Under the pieces are notes generated by a model. That model saw nothing but the letters and a program-made list of their open reading frames with translations. It was not told the origin of the DNA and did no database searches. Shown piece by piece: positions 41,075 through 49,208 of a DNA stretch of 64,000 bases. How positions within the stretch are numbered: the first letter of the stretch is position 1; every line of letters begins with the position of its first letter. The position numbers and the translations under genes are program-made. Source of the DNA: Streptomyces sp. SDr-06. GTDB taxonomy: Bacteria > Actinomycetota > Actinomycetes > Streptomycetales > Streptomycetaceae. Location: assembly GCF_003324565.1 (NCBI RefSeq), contig NZ_QOLA01000011.1, positions 186,001 through 250,000 on the forward strand. The letters run 5' to 3'.

Positions 41075-41310
41075 GGCGCGGGGAACTGCGCGAGCAACCA
41101 CGCACGGTCCGCAGGCGCCCCTGGGGCTCCGCCCCAGACCCCGGTTCGCGCCTTGAGGGCGCTCGTCCTCAAACTCCCCCAAGGCCTCAAGGGCCAGGGG
41201 GGACCCCCATGACGGGCTGAAGATGCCAACGCTGGGCGCCCTACAGGGGCGCGGGGAACTGCGCGAGCAAGTGGGCACGGTCCGCAGGTCGAAGGGGGTT
41301 TGAGGGGGCC
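41071..41310. repeat. Dispersed intergenic element, copy A (convergent gene ends)
   Basis: The core AGGGGCGCGGGGAACTGCGC occurs at 41072 and again at 41244. Between them are the modules GGGGCTCCGCCCC, GGCGCTCGTCCTC and GGGCTGAAGATGCCAACGCTGGG. Copy B at 54960-55160 carries the same modules in the same order on the opposite strand. Copy A lies between the 3' ends of the TetR (+) and YceI (-) genes; its short palindromes could act as terminators. Confidence 0.8.
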
Positions 41311-41324
41311 GGAGGAACGCCGGG

Positions 41325-42143
41325 TCAGAGGGTGGGGAGGGCGTCGCCCTGGACGGTTTGGATGTCCAGCTCGACCCGCAACGTCGTGCCGATCGCAGAA
41401 ACCCCCGCCCGCAGAACCTGGTTGTAATTCATCGCGAAGTCCTCCCGCCGAAGCTCCGCCGTCGCCCGGTACGCCGCCCGCACCCCGCCCCACGGATCCG
41501 GCCCCGTACCCAGGTAGGTGAGGTCGAGGTCGACCTCGCGCAGGACGCCGTGCAGCGACAGCCCACCCCGTACCGTCCAGCGGTCCTGCCCGGCCGGGAC
41601 CAGGTCCGTGCTGCGGTAGGTGATCTCCGGGAAGCGCTCGACGTCCAGGAAGTCGGCGGACTTGAGATGCCCGTCGCGCATCGCGTTGCCCGTGTCGATG
41701 GAGGCCGCGCCGATGACCGCCTCCACCCGCGACTTCTCCAGGTCCTCGGCGATCTCGATGCGCCCGCCGAACTCCCCGAACCGGCCGTGCACGCTGGAGA
41801 TGCCCAGGTGCTGGGCGACCGCGCCGACCGACGAGTGCGCCGGGTCGATCACCCAGGGCCCCGGCGGCGGAAGCTCGACGCCGCCCTGCCTGGCCAACAC
41901 CACCGTGCCGACCTCGGCCCGGCCGCTCGCCGTCACCAGCGCGGTGGAGGCGACGGGGGCGTACCCGACGGCCGTCACGATCACCGTGTACGGGCCCGGC
42001 GGGAGCGCCGCGTCCGCCGACACCGAGCCGTCCTCGGCCGCCGAGGCGCGCAGCACCTGCGTGCCGGTCATGTCGGTCATCGTCACCACGGCGTGCGAGA
42101 CCGCCCAGCCGTCGCGCGTCCGTACCTGTGCCCGCAGTCCCAT
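41325..42143 (-). CDS. YceI-family lipocalin-like protein with N-terminal carboxypeptidase-regulatory-like domain
   Basis: A 272-residue fusion. Residues 1-85: a beta-sandwich of the carboxypeptidase-D regulatory type (GSVSADAALPPGPYTVIVTAVGY). Residues 95-270: YceI domain (WVIDPAHSSVGAVAQHLGISSVHGRFGEFGG, ...SADFLDVERFPEITYRS), a lipid-/polyisoprenoid-binding beta-barrel. No signal peptide is seen, which is odd for these domains. GAGGAGAG lies 9 bases before the ATG at 42143. It is the last gene of a MarR-MFS-YceI set on the minus strand, separated by 185 bases from the MFS gene. Confidence 0.88.
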   Translation of the reverse strand: MGLRAQVRTRDGWAVSHAVVTMTDMTGTQVLRASAAEDGSVSADAALPPGPYTVIVTAVGYAPVASTALVTASGRAEVGTVVLARQGGVELPPPGPWVIDPAHSSVGAVAQHLGISSVHGRFGEFGGRIEIAEDLEKSRVEAVIGAASIDTGNAMRDGHLKSADFLDVERFPEITYRSTDLVPAGQDRWTVRGGLSLHGVLREVDLDLTYLGTGPDPWGGVRAAYRATAELRREDFAMNYNQVLRAGVSAIGTTLRVELDIQTVQGDALPTL

Positions 42144-42328
42144 CCCGTTTTCTCTCCTCAAGTGCAAAAGGCCAAGTGCAAAGGCCGGGCCCCGGGGGCG
42201 GGACGGCCGGCCGTCCCCTGCCCGCCGCCCCATCCCCGGGGCCCATTTCCACGCCGGACGCGACCGCCTCCGCTCGAAGCGGGCCGCACCCGGGGGTCTG
42301 CGGGGGCACCCGGTCGGGTGCCCCCCAT

Positions 42329-44785
42329 CTACTCGCCGGGGTGGGCGAGTTCGATGTCGTGGCCGTCGACGCCGCGGCCGGTCACGGTCAGCGAACCGGC
42401 CACCGGCGGGTAGCCGGTCGCGATCAGCGTGTACTCGCCGGCGTTCAGGTCGGCGAAGGCGTACGCGCCGTCGTCGCCCGTCGTCGCGCCCGCGACCACG
42501 TTGCCCGCCGCGTCGAGCAGCGTGACCCGCGCGTCGGCCAGCGGGCGGCGGTCGGCGCCGCCCCGGATCGTGCCCTGGACCAGCGCGCCGGCCTGGAGCG
42601 CGGCCTCGACGCGGGTCACGCCGTAGCCCGCGATCTCCACCGGCAGCGCCAGCGGGCGGAAGCCGTCCGCGTTGACCGCCACCGTGACCTGGCCCGGGAC
42701 CAGCTCACCGAAGGTGAACTCGCCCGCCGCGCCCGACTTCCCGGTGGCCAGCAGGTCACCGCGCACATCGGTCACGATCACCATCGCGCCCTCGACGGGC
42801 GCCCCGGTCTCGGCCGCCTTCACCGCGCCCGTCAGACCGCTGGTGCCGGACAGGAGGATGTCGTACGCGAGCGCCTCACCGCCCACGACCACGGTCGAGG
42901 CCTGCGGCTGGAAGCCGTCGGCGGCCGCGATCAGGACGTACGAACCGGCGCCCGGCGCCGCGAGCAGGTACCCGCCGTCGGGCCCCGCCACCGCGCGGCC
43001 GAGCTGGCTGCCGCCGAGCGAGATGAGGGTGACGGCCGCGGAGGCGACGGGCGCCCCTTCGGCCGCGCGCACCGTGCCGCGTACCGGGATGCCGTCGAGG
43101 ACCGGCGCCTCGGCGGCCACCGGGGCCGCGACCTCCGCCGCCGGGGCGGAGACCGGTGCGGGAGCCGGAGCCGCGGGGGCCTCGTCGGACTCGGCCGCGC
43201 CCACCGCACGGGTCCGCAGCGGGATCTCCTTGATGAACAGCGTGATCAGGAAGGCGAGCAGCGCGCACGGCGCCGCGTACAGGAACACGTCGCCGACCCC
43301 GTGGCCGTACGCGCTCTCGATGACGGTACGGATCGGCCCGGGCAGCGTGGCCAGGTCCGGGATGGTGCCGGAGCCGCTGCTGTTCCGGGCCGCCGCGGCG
43401 CCCTGCGGGCCGAGCGCGGTGAGGCCGTCGGTGACGTAGTGGGTGACCCGGTTGGCCATGACCGCGCCGAGCGCCGATACGCCGACCGCACCACCGAGGG
43501 AGCGGAAGAAGACGACGACGGAGGAGGCGGAGCCGAGGTCGGCCGGGGAGACCTGGTTCTGGGTGCACAGGACCAGGTTCTGCATCATCATGCCGATGCC
43601 GAGGCCCATCAGCGCCATGTAGATCGCGAGGTGCCAGTACGGGGTGTCGTAGCGCATGGTGCCGAGCAGACCGAGGCCCGCCGTCACCAGCACACCGCCG
43701 CTGACCAGCCACGCCTTCCACTTGCCGGTCTTGGTGATGACCTGTCCGGAGACGGTGGACGCGATGAACAGTCCGCCGATCATCGGGATCGTCATGACGC
43801 CGGACATGGTCGGCGTCTTGCCGCGCGCCAGCTGGAAGTACTGGGAGAAGAAGACCGTGCCCGCGAACATCGCGACGCCCACGAAGAGCGAGGCGAGCGA
43901 GGCCAGGGTGATGGTGCGGTTGCGGAAGAGGCGCAGCGGGATGATCGGCTCGCTGGCCCTCGACTCGGCGAACACGAACAGCGCGCCGAGCACGATCGAG
44001 CCGCCGACCATGGCGTACGTCTGCCACGAGATCCAGTCGTACTTGTCGCCCGCGAAGGTCACCCAGACCAGGAGCAGCGAGACCGCGGCGCTGATCAGGA
44101 AGGCGCCGGTCCAGTCGACCTTGACGTCCCGCTTCACCACGGGGAGCTTCAGGGTCTTCTGCAGGACGATCAGGGCGATGACCGCGAACGGCACGCCGAC
44201 GTAGAAGCACCAGCGCCAGCCGAGCCAGTCGGTGTCGGTGATCAGGCCGCCGAGCAGCGGTCCGCCGACCGTCGCGACCGCGAACGTGGCACCGAGGTAG
44301 CCGCTGTAACGACCGCGCTCGCGCGGCGAGATCATGGCGGCCATGATGATCTGGGCGAGCGCGGAGAGACCGCCGACGCCGATGCCCTGGACCACGCGGC
44401 AGGCGATGAGCATGCCCGAGCTCTGCGAGAGGCCGGCCACGATCGAGCCGGAGACGTAGATGACCAGGGCTATCTGGACCAGGAGCTTCTTGCTGAAGAG
44501 GTCCGAGAGCTTGCCCCACAGCGGGGTGGTCGCGGTCATCGCGAGCAGCGAGGCCGTCACGACCCAGGTGTACGCGGACTGGCCGCCGCCCAGGTCGCTG
44601 ATGATGTGCGGCAGGGCGTTGGAGACGATCGTCGAGGACAGGATGGCGACGAACATGCCGAGCAGCAGCCCGGACAACGCCTCCATGATCTGCCGGTGAG
44701 ACATCGGCGCGCCGTCACCGGAGGACGCGTGCCCTCCGTGCTTGGCGTGGCCGCCCCGCACACCGGCTGGTGTGGTCGTAGCCAT
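42329..44785 (-). CDS. DHA2-family MFS exporter with C-terminal carboxypeptidase-regulatory-like domains
   Basis: An 818-residue protein. Residues 1-530: 14-helix DHA2 exporter (AILSSTIVSNALPHI, LWGKLSDLFSKKLL, CRVVQGIGVGG, GPLLGGLI). Residues 580-818: three tandem beta-sandwich repeats, each with the pattern GxVxxxxGxPVxxAxVTL...GxYxxxxLxPGxYxLxxxAxGYxP, like carboxypeptidase-D regulatory or Cna-B domains. Few efflux pumps carry such a tail. Whether the tail faces the cytoplasm or outside is unclear: an even helix number places it in the cytoplasm. AAGGA precedes the ATG. Likely co-regulated by the MarR gene just upstream. Confidence 0.93.
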   Translation of the reverse strand: MATTTPAGVRGGHAKHGGHASSGDGAPMSHRQIMEALSGLLLGMFVAILSSTIVSNALPHIISDLGGGQSAYTWVVTASLLAMTATTPLWGKLSDLFSKKLLVQIALVIYVSGSIVAGLSQSSGMLIACRVVQGIGVGGLSALAQIIMAAMISPRERGRYSGYLGATFAVATVGGPLLGGLITDTDWLGWRWCFYVGVPFAVIALIVLQKTLKLPVVKRDVKVDWTGAFLISAAVSLLLVWVTFAGDKYDWISWQTYAMVGGSIVLGALFVFAESRASEPIIPLRLFRNRTITLASLASLFVGVAMFAGTVFFSQYFQLARGKTPTMSGVMTIPMIGGLFIASTVSGQVITKTGKWKAWLVSGGVLVTAGLGLLGTMRYDTPYWHLAIYMALMGLGIGMMMQNLVLCTQNQVSPADLGSASSVVVFFRSLGGAVGVSALGAVMANRVTHYVTDGLTALGPQGAAAARNSSGSGTIPDLATLPGPIRTVIESAYGHGVGDVFLYAAPCALLAFLITLFIKEIPLRTRAVGAAESDEAPAAPAPAPVSAPAAEVAAPVAAEAPVLDGIPVRGTVRAAEGAPVASAAVTLISLGGSQLGRAVAGPDGGYLLAAPGAGSYVLIAAADGFQPQASTVVVGGEALAYDILLSGTSGLTGAVKAAETGAPVEGAMVIVTDVRGDLLATGKSGAAGEFTFGELVPGQVTVAVNADGFRPLALPVEIAGYGVTRVEAALQAGALVQGTIRGGADRRPLADARVTLLDAAGNVVAGATTGDDGAYAFADLNAGEYTLIATGYPPVAGSLTVTGRGVDGHDIELAHPGE

Positions 44786-44833
44786 GAAATTCCTTGTCTT
44801 GTACGTCTGTTGGGCAGGTGTACGGGTGTGTTG

Positions 44834-45328
44834 CTAAGCGGGTGTACGGGTTTCGGAAGCCCGCGCCTCGGGGGCCTCGGGGGCCCGGACGTGGGGTGCC
44901 CGGCAGTCCCCGAAGGAGTCGCGCAGGCGGGCCAGCATCGTGTTGAGCTGCCCGACCTCGTCGTCGGACCAGTCCCTCAGGGTGTGCGCGAACATCTCCG
45001 TGGTGCGCAGCCCGAGTTCGTCGATCATGGCCTGGCCCGCGGGGGTGAGCCGCAGGATCCGCGAGCGCTTGTCGGCGGGGTCGGCGGACCTCTCGATCCA
45101 GCCCCGCTGAGCCACGTGCGCGACATGACGGCTCGTCACCGACATGTCCACCGCCAGGAGTTCGGCGAGCCTGCTGATCCGCATCTCGCCGTGACGCTCC
45201 AGGAGGGTGAGCACGGCGGCCGAGCCGCCCGGGCACTCGGGCGGCAGGATCCGCGCGAGTCCGCGCTTGACGGCGCCGATGGCGCTGAGCTGGCGGGCCA
45301 GCTCCTCGTAGAGGCTCTGCGCGGCCAT
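44834..45328 (-). CDS. MarR-family transcriptional regulator
   Basis: A 164-residue winged-helix repressor: GEMRISRLAELLAVDMSVTSRHVAHVAQRGWIER is the helix-turn-helix, and DPADKRSRILRLTPAG is the wing. The C-terminal dimerisation helix leads into an Ala/Glu/Arg tail (RAPEAPEARASETRTPA). ATG at 45328 has GGGAGG 5 bases upstream. It precedes the MFS exporter (48-base gap). Inverted repeats at 45348-45389 upstream of its own start are likely autoregulatory operators. Confidence 0.93.
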   Translation of the reverse strand: MAAQSLYEELARQLSAIGAVKRGLARILPPECPGGSAAVLTLLERHGEMRISRLAELLAVDMSVTSRHVAHVAQRGWIERSADPADKRSRILRLTPAGQAMIDELGLRTTEMFAHTLRDWSDDEVGQLNTMLARLRDSFGDCRAPHVRAPEAPEARASETRTPA

Positions 45329-45347
45329 GGACACCTCCCGACATCTT

Positions 45348-45389
45348 GTTGCTTAGGGCAACCATAAGATTGTTGGTTGCCGAAGGCAA
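45348..45389. promoter_or_regulatory. Candidate MarR operators
   Basis: GTTGC-TTAGG-GCAAC (45348-45362) and TTGCC-GAA-GGCAA (45377-45389) share the half-site TTGC/GCAA. They lie 20-61 bases before the MarR start codon, in an AT-richer island (TAAGATTGTTGG) that is also the probable promoter. Confidence 0.6.
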
Positions 45390-45526
45390 ACTAAATTGGG
45401 GCCTCGGCGGCAAAGGAAACGCAAAGCCTTCGCATATGGAAACCCAAGCCCCAGGTGGGGGCGGTGCGGACCCCTTCTCCGAGGGGATCGTGGCGCGCCG
45501 TGACCGCCCGCGCGCGGGGGCGGGGG

Positions 45527-45555
45527 TTGGGCCCGATGCCCATCTTCGCTAGGGT
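45527..45555 (+). promoter_or_regulatory. Promoter giving a leaderless transcript
   Basis: TTGGGC (45527-45532), a 17-base spacer and TAGGGT (45550-45555) end 8 bases before the ATG at 45564. Transcription would start at or next to the ATG; no Shine-Dalgarno sequence is present. Confidence 0.6.
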
Positions 45556-45563
45556 CCTGCCCC

Positions 45564-45782
45564 ATGGCACACAACCCCCACGCACCCCAGGGTCCCGAGG
45601 GCAACTACGACCCGGCGGGCTCCACGCAGATGTTCCGCGCCTTCGTAGACGAGGGCGCGCCGCAGGGCCGCCAGGCGGCGACCCCGGCCGCGGCCCCGGC
45701 CAGCCCCCGCGTCGGCCTGATCGTCGGAGTGATCGCGGTCCTCGCGATCCTCGCGGCGGTGGCCTGGCTCGCCCTGGGCTGA
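45564..45782 (+). CDS. Small membrane protein (single C-terminal helix)
   Basis: A 72-residue protein: a polar N-terminus with NYDPAGSTQMFRAFVDEG and an Ala/Pro linker, then one C-terminal membrane helix (SPRVGLIVGVIAVLAILAA...LALG). Predicted as tail-anchored with most of the chain in the cytoplasm. I recall it as a conserved streptomycete hypothetical protein of unknown role. It appears to be made from a leaderless mRNA. Confidence 0.75.
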   Translation: MAHNPHAPQGPEGNYDPAGSTQMFRAFVDEGAPQGRQAATPAAAPASPRVGLIVGVIAVLAILAAVAWLALG

Positions 45783-45833
45783 CCGGGCCTCAAGCCTCCC
45801 CGGGACCGGGCGGAGGTGGGGAAACGAAGCCCC

Positions 45834-46592
45834 CTACCCCCAACTGGCCGTCACCGAGCGTGTCTCCACGTGCATCCCCAGCGGCACCCGCCACGCATCC
45901 ACACACACCCCGTACGTCCGCGACGTACTCGCCCCCGCCGTGATCGGCACCGGCAGTGCCTGGCTCGTCGTGATGGTCGCCCAGTCCACCCCGAGCAGCC
46001 CGATGATGTGCGTCGCGAACACCACGGTGCCCGATTTCACCGCCGTGCCCCCGCTGTTGCGGAACGGGACGGTCACGTCCTCGCACCACCGGTGATCCCC
46101 CGCCGAGCGGCTGGGCGCCCCGAGGCTGAGCATCGCGGGCCCCGGCGCGGGCCCGGTGGAGCCGGAGGGCGTGCCGGACGGGGTGGTGGGAGTGCCGGGG
46201 GAGGCGGGAGCTCCCGGTGTGCCCGGGGAGCCCGCCGAGGGTGAACGGCCGGGCGGCGCAGGGGCGTTCGAGGGTGCCCCTGGGGACACTGGAGACACCG
46301 GGGCGGCGGGCGTCTGCCCGGCCGGGCCGCCGGACGCGGGCGGCGTCGAAGGCGTATCAGTACCCGGACGCGAGGCGCCGGACGGTGGCGGCGCGGCCGA
46401 GCCGTCCAGCGGGACCAGGCGCACCCCGTCCTGGGGCGGCACCGCGCGGTCCGGGGCCGAGGGCCCGGTGCCCGCGGCGCCGACCGCGACGTATCCCGGC
46501 CGCCCGCCCCCGTCGGCACAGGCCGCGAGGGCGCCGCCCAGGCCCAGGACCAGCACCGCCGGAACGCCGATGAGCGCAGCACGTCGTCGCAT
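45834..46592 (-). CDS. Secreted lipoprotein with Pro/Ser/Gly-rich linker
   Basis: A 252-residue lipoprotein: signal with lipobox LAAC (Cys24 by count of the visible leader GVPAVLVLGLGGALAAC). Residues 60-155 are a disordered Pro/Ser/Gly/Thr linker. The C-terminal 95 residues form a beta-rich domain with two Cys (HRWCEDVTVPFRNSGG and YGVCVDAWR) that probably join in a disulfide; the pattern resembles immunoglobulin-like surface domains. No enzymatic motif is seen. Convergent with the small membrane protein gene. Confidence 0.8.
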   Translation of the reverse strand: MRRRAALIGVPAVLVLGLGGALAACADGGGRPGYVAVGAAGTGPSAPDRAVPPQDGVRLVPLDGSAAPPPSGASRPGTDTPSTPPASGGPAGQTPAAPVSPVSPGAPSNAPAPPGRSPSAGSPGTPGAPASPGTPTTPSGTPSGSTGPAPGPAMLSLGAPSRSAGDHRWCEDVTVPFRNSGGTAVKSGTVVFATHIIGLLGVDWATITTSQALPVPITAGASTSRTYGVCVDAWRVPLGMHVETRSVTASWG

Positions 46593-46648
46593 CGCGCCAG
46601 TGTGGCTGACGGTGCGTCAATTAACCAGGGTGCGGGCCGGGTTGGGCG

Positions 46649-47500
46649 TCAGTCCGAGATGAGGCCTTCGCGGAGCTGGGCCAGCGTGCGGGTGAGCAGG
46701 CGCGAGACGTGCATCTGCGAGATGCCGACCTCCTCGCCGATCTGCGACTGCGTCATGTTCGCGAAGAAGCGGAGCATGATGATCTGCCGTTCCCGGGGAG
46801 GGAGTTTGGCGAGCAGCGGCTTGAGCGACTCGCGGTACTCGACGCCTTCGAGGGCCGTGTCCTCGTAGCCGAGCCGGTCCGCGAGCGAGCCCTCGCCGCC
46901 GTCGTCCTCGGTGGCGGGCGAGTCGAGCGAGGAGGCGGTGTAGGCGTTGCCGACCGCGAGCCCGTCGACCACGTCCTCCTCGGACACGCCGAGTACGGCG
47001 GCCAGTTCGGGGACGGTGGGCGAGCGGTCGAGCTTCTGGGCGAGCTCGTCGCTGGCCTTGGTGAGGGCGAGCCGCAGCTCCTGGAGGCGCCGCGGCACCC
47101 GCACCGACCAGGACGTGTCGCGGAAGAACCGCTTGATCTCACCGACGACCGTGGGCATGGCGAACGTCGGGAATTCCACGCCCCGTTCGCAGTCGAACCG
47201 GTCGATCGCCTTGATCAGCCCGATCGTGCCGACCTGGACGATGTCCTCCATCGGCTCGTTGCGGCTGCGGAACCGGGCGGCCGCGTACCGCACGAGCGGC
47301 AGGTTGAGCTCGATGAGGGTGTCGCGTACGTACGTACGCTCCGGGCTGTCGTCGTCCAGCGTGGCGAGGCGCAGGAACAGGGAGCGGGACAGCGTGCGGG
47401 TGTCGATGGCTGCGGTGTTTGCGGCGTGTCGGCGCACGGTCGGTACGGGTGCGCTCTTGGTGAGCGTGAGCACCTTCGAGCTGCCCTGTTCTGCGGACAT
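46649..47500 (-). CDS. sigN: Sporulation sigma factor of the SigF/B/G group (SigN-like)
   Basis: A 283-residue sigma factor. Region 2: NLPLVRYAAARFRSRNEPMEDIVQVGTIGLIKAIDRF; region 3: FPTFAMPTVVGEIKRFFRDTSWSVRVPRRLQEL; region 4: LPPRERQIIMLRFFANMTQSQIGEEVGISQMHVSRLL. It belongs to the SigB-type stress/sporulation group, which in Streptomyces includes SigN and SigF encoded side by side. Symbol assigned by this adjacency and by difference from the sigF gene upstream, not by database match. ATG at 47500 has AAGGGGGT 5 bases upstream. Direct repeats at 47624-47659 lie in its upstream region. Confidence 0.88.
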   Translation of the reverse strand: MSAEQGSSKVLTLTKSAPVPTVRRHAANTAAIDTRTLSRSLFLRLATLDDDSPERTYVRDTLIELNLPLVRYAAARFRSRNEPMEDIVQVGTIGLIKAIDRFDCERGVEFPTFAMPTVVGEIKRFFRDTSWSVRVPRRLQELRLALTKASDELAQKLDRSPTVPELAAVLGVSEEDVVDGLAVGNAYTASSLDSPATEDDGGEGSLADRLGYEDTALEGVEYRESLKPLLAKLPPRERQIIMLRFFANMTQSQIGEEVGISQMHVSRLLTRTLAQLREGLISD

Positions 47501-47623
47501 GCCAACCCCCTTGAAGTTGCGGCGGTCGCGGACGGTCGCGTCGGGCCACGACCATCGGAGGAAGCAGCCTCCACCTGAATACCGGAGGCGGGGCTGCGGC
47601 AAACGCGGTTTCCGCAGAATGTC

Positions 47624-47659
47624 ACATGTCGGCAACACGCTGTAGTGACATGTCGACAA
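47624..47659. repeat. Direct repeats ACATGTCGNCAA upstream of sigN
   Basis: ACATGTCGGCAA (47624-47635) and ACATGTCGACAA (47648-47659), 24 bp apart, differ at one position. The 47619-47650 stretch also has GTCAC...GTGAC inverted halves. They lie 124-159 bases before the sigN start, in the position of activator or sigma-factor sites. The 256-base gap between the two sigma genes is otherwise empty. Confidence 0.55.
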
Positions 47660-47756
47660 GGGGGGCCCGAGTACGTGCAGGAAACAGGGGGTGTGGGGTT
47701 TTTCGGTCAGAAATTTTTTGCCGGACCAGGACGGGAGCCCGGGTCACTCGATCCGG

Positions 47757-48638
47757 TTATGCCTCGATTCGATTTGCGGATCGAAGTCGGGCGAAGCTCC
47801 TGGCCAGAAGCCTTGACACATGCATCTGCGACACTCCCAATTCCTGGCTGATCTGGGACTGCGTCAGATTGCTGTAATAGCGGAGCATCAAGATCCGCTG
47901 CTCCCGCTCGGGCAGTTGTACGAGCAGATGGCGGACCAGATCGCGGTGTTCGACACCGGCGAGCGCGGGGTCCTCGTAACCGAGCCGGTCGAGGAGCCCG
48001 GGCAGCCCGTCGCCCTCCTGGGCGGCTTCGAGGGAGGTCGCGTGGTACGAGCGGCCCGCCTCGATGCAGGCGAGCACCTCGTCCTCGCCGATCCTGAGCC
48101 GCTCGGCGATCTCGGCGGTGGTGGGGGAGCGGCCGTGCAGGGTCGTCAGGTCCTCGGTGGCGCCGTTCACCTGCACCCACAGTTCGTGCAGGCGCCTGGG
48201 GACGTGGACGGTGCGCACGTTGTCGCGGAAGTACCGCTTGATCTCGCCCACGACGGTGGGCATCGCGAAGGTGGGGAACTGCACGCCGCGGTCCGGGTCG
48301 AACCGGTCGATCGCGTTGATCAGGCCGATCGTGCCGACCTGGACGACGTCCTCCATGGGCTCGTTGCGGCTGCGGAACCGGGCGGCCGCGTACCGCACCA
48401 GCGGCAGGTTCGCCTCGATCAGCGCCGCGCGCACCCGGCCGTGCTCCGGGGTGCCGGGCGTGAGCCCCTTGAGCTGGCCGAACAGCACCTGGGTGAGGGC
48501 GCGGGTGTCCGCACCCCTGGTGGAGGTTCTGGCGGGGCCCCTGGGGCCCTCCGAGGAGTCCTGGGCGGGCACTTCGGGGGCGTCCGGGGGCTCGTTCTGG
48601 GGCGGCACCTGAGGCGTAGTACTGGCCGGCACGGTCAC
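47757..48638 (-). CDS. sigF: Late-sporulation sigma factor SigF
   Basis: A 293-residue sigma factor almost collinear with the sigN product. A Pro/Ala-rich N-terminus (about 50 residues) precedes region 2 (RSRNEPMEDVVQVGTIGLINAIDRFDPDRG), region 3 (FPTFAMPTVVGEIKRYFRDNVRTVHVPRRLHEL) and region 4 (LPEREQRILMLRYYSNLTQSQISQELGVSQMHVSRLLARS). In S. coelicolor SigF is needed for spore maturation. GTG at 48638 with AAGGGGTGG upstream. SigF-type factors are controlled by RsbW/RsbV partner switching; none is adjacent, though two RsbW-like ATPases occur at the left of this window. Confidence 0.92.
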   Translation of the reverse strand: MTVPASTTPQVPPQNEPPDAPEVPAQDSSEGPRGPARTSTRGADTRALTQVLFGQLKGLTPGTPEHGRVRAALIEANLPLVRYAAARFRSRNEPMEDVVQVGTIGLINAIDRFDPDRGVQFPTFAMPTVVGEIKRYFRDNVRTVHVPRRLHELWVQVNGATEDLTTLHGRSPTTAEIAERLRIGEDEVLACIEAGRSYHATSLEAAQEGDGLPGLLDRLGYEDPALAGVEHRDLVRHLLVQLPEREQRILMLRYYSNLTQSQISQELGVSQMHVSRLLARSFARLRSANRIEA

Positions 48639-48795
48639 GCCACCCCTTAGTCCTCGGTCAACTCATCCGTCAAAAGCGGTCATAGCATCACAAGACATGT
48701 CCACTGTGTGCAAGCACCGTATAACCACGTGTTGAGGGCAAGTTGGGGCAGATGGCCCCTGTGGGATGGTCCGGTCCGGGGGTGGCCGGGGCATG

Positions 48796-48825
48796 GAAAA
48801 GCCCCGCACCTCTCAGGTGCGGGGC
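48796..48825 (-). terminator. Terminator after the Dabb gene
   Basis: GCCCCGCACCT and AGGTGCGGGGC form a perfect 11-bp stem with a 3-base loop; read on the minus strand it is followed by TTTT. It ends the Dabb/small-peptide unit 47 bases after the Dabb stop. Confidence 0.9.
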
Positions 48826-48871
48826 CACGTCGCCCGCGGCCGGGACCGCGTGCCGGATCGCGGGCCGCGGA

Positions 48872-49165
48872 TCAGAACGGGTAGTCGGCGATCACCCAGG
48901 TGGCGAACTCGCGCCACTGGCCGGCCGCGGCCTGGTGCGCCGGATGCTCGATGTACCGCTTCAGCGCGTCCTCGTCCGCCACGGCGGAGTTGATGGCGAA
49001 GTCGTACGCGATCGGCCGGTCGGTGATGTTCCAGGCGCACTCCCAGAACTCGATCTCGGGGACGACCCCGTCGAGCTCCTCGAAGGCCTTCACGCCGGCG
49101 ACGACACGCTCGTCGTCGCGCTCGACGCCCTCATTGAGCTTGAACAGCACCAGGTGGCGGATCAT
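48872..49165 (-). CDS. Dabb (stress-responsive A/B barrel) family protein
   Basis: A 97-residue ferredoxin-like alpha/beta barrel: MIRHLVLFKLNEGV, VKAFEELDGVVPEIEFWECAWN, YDFAINSAVADEDALKRYIEHPAH and WVIADYPF match the Dabb family, dimers seen in stress-induced proteins and in some polyketide cyclases. A catalytic role cannot be told. ATG at 49165 preceded by GGAGAG. It lies 43 bases after the 53-residue peptide gene on the same strand. Confidence 0.9.
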   Translation of the reverse strand: MIRHLVLFKLNEGVERDDERVVAGVKAFEELDGVVPEIEFWECAWNITDRPIAYDFAINSAVADEDALKRYIEHPAHQAAAGQWREFATWVIADYPF

Positions 49166-49208
49166 GAACTCTCCTACTACGGCTACGACGGGGTGCGGTC
49201 CGAGCGGC

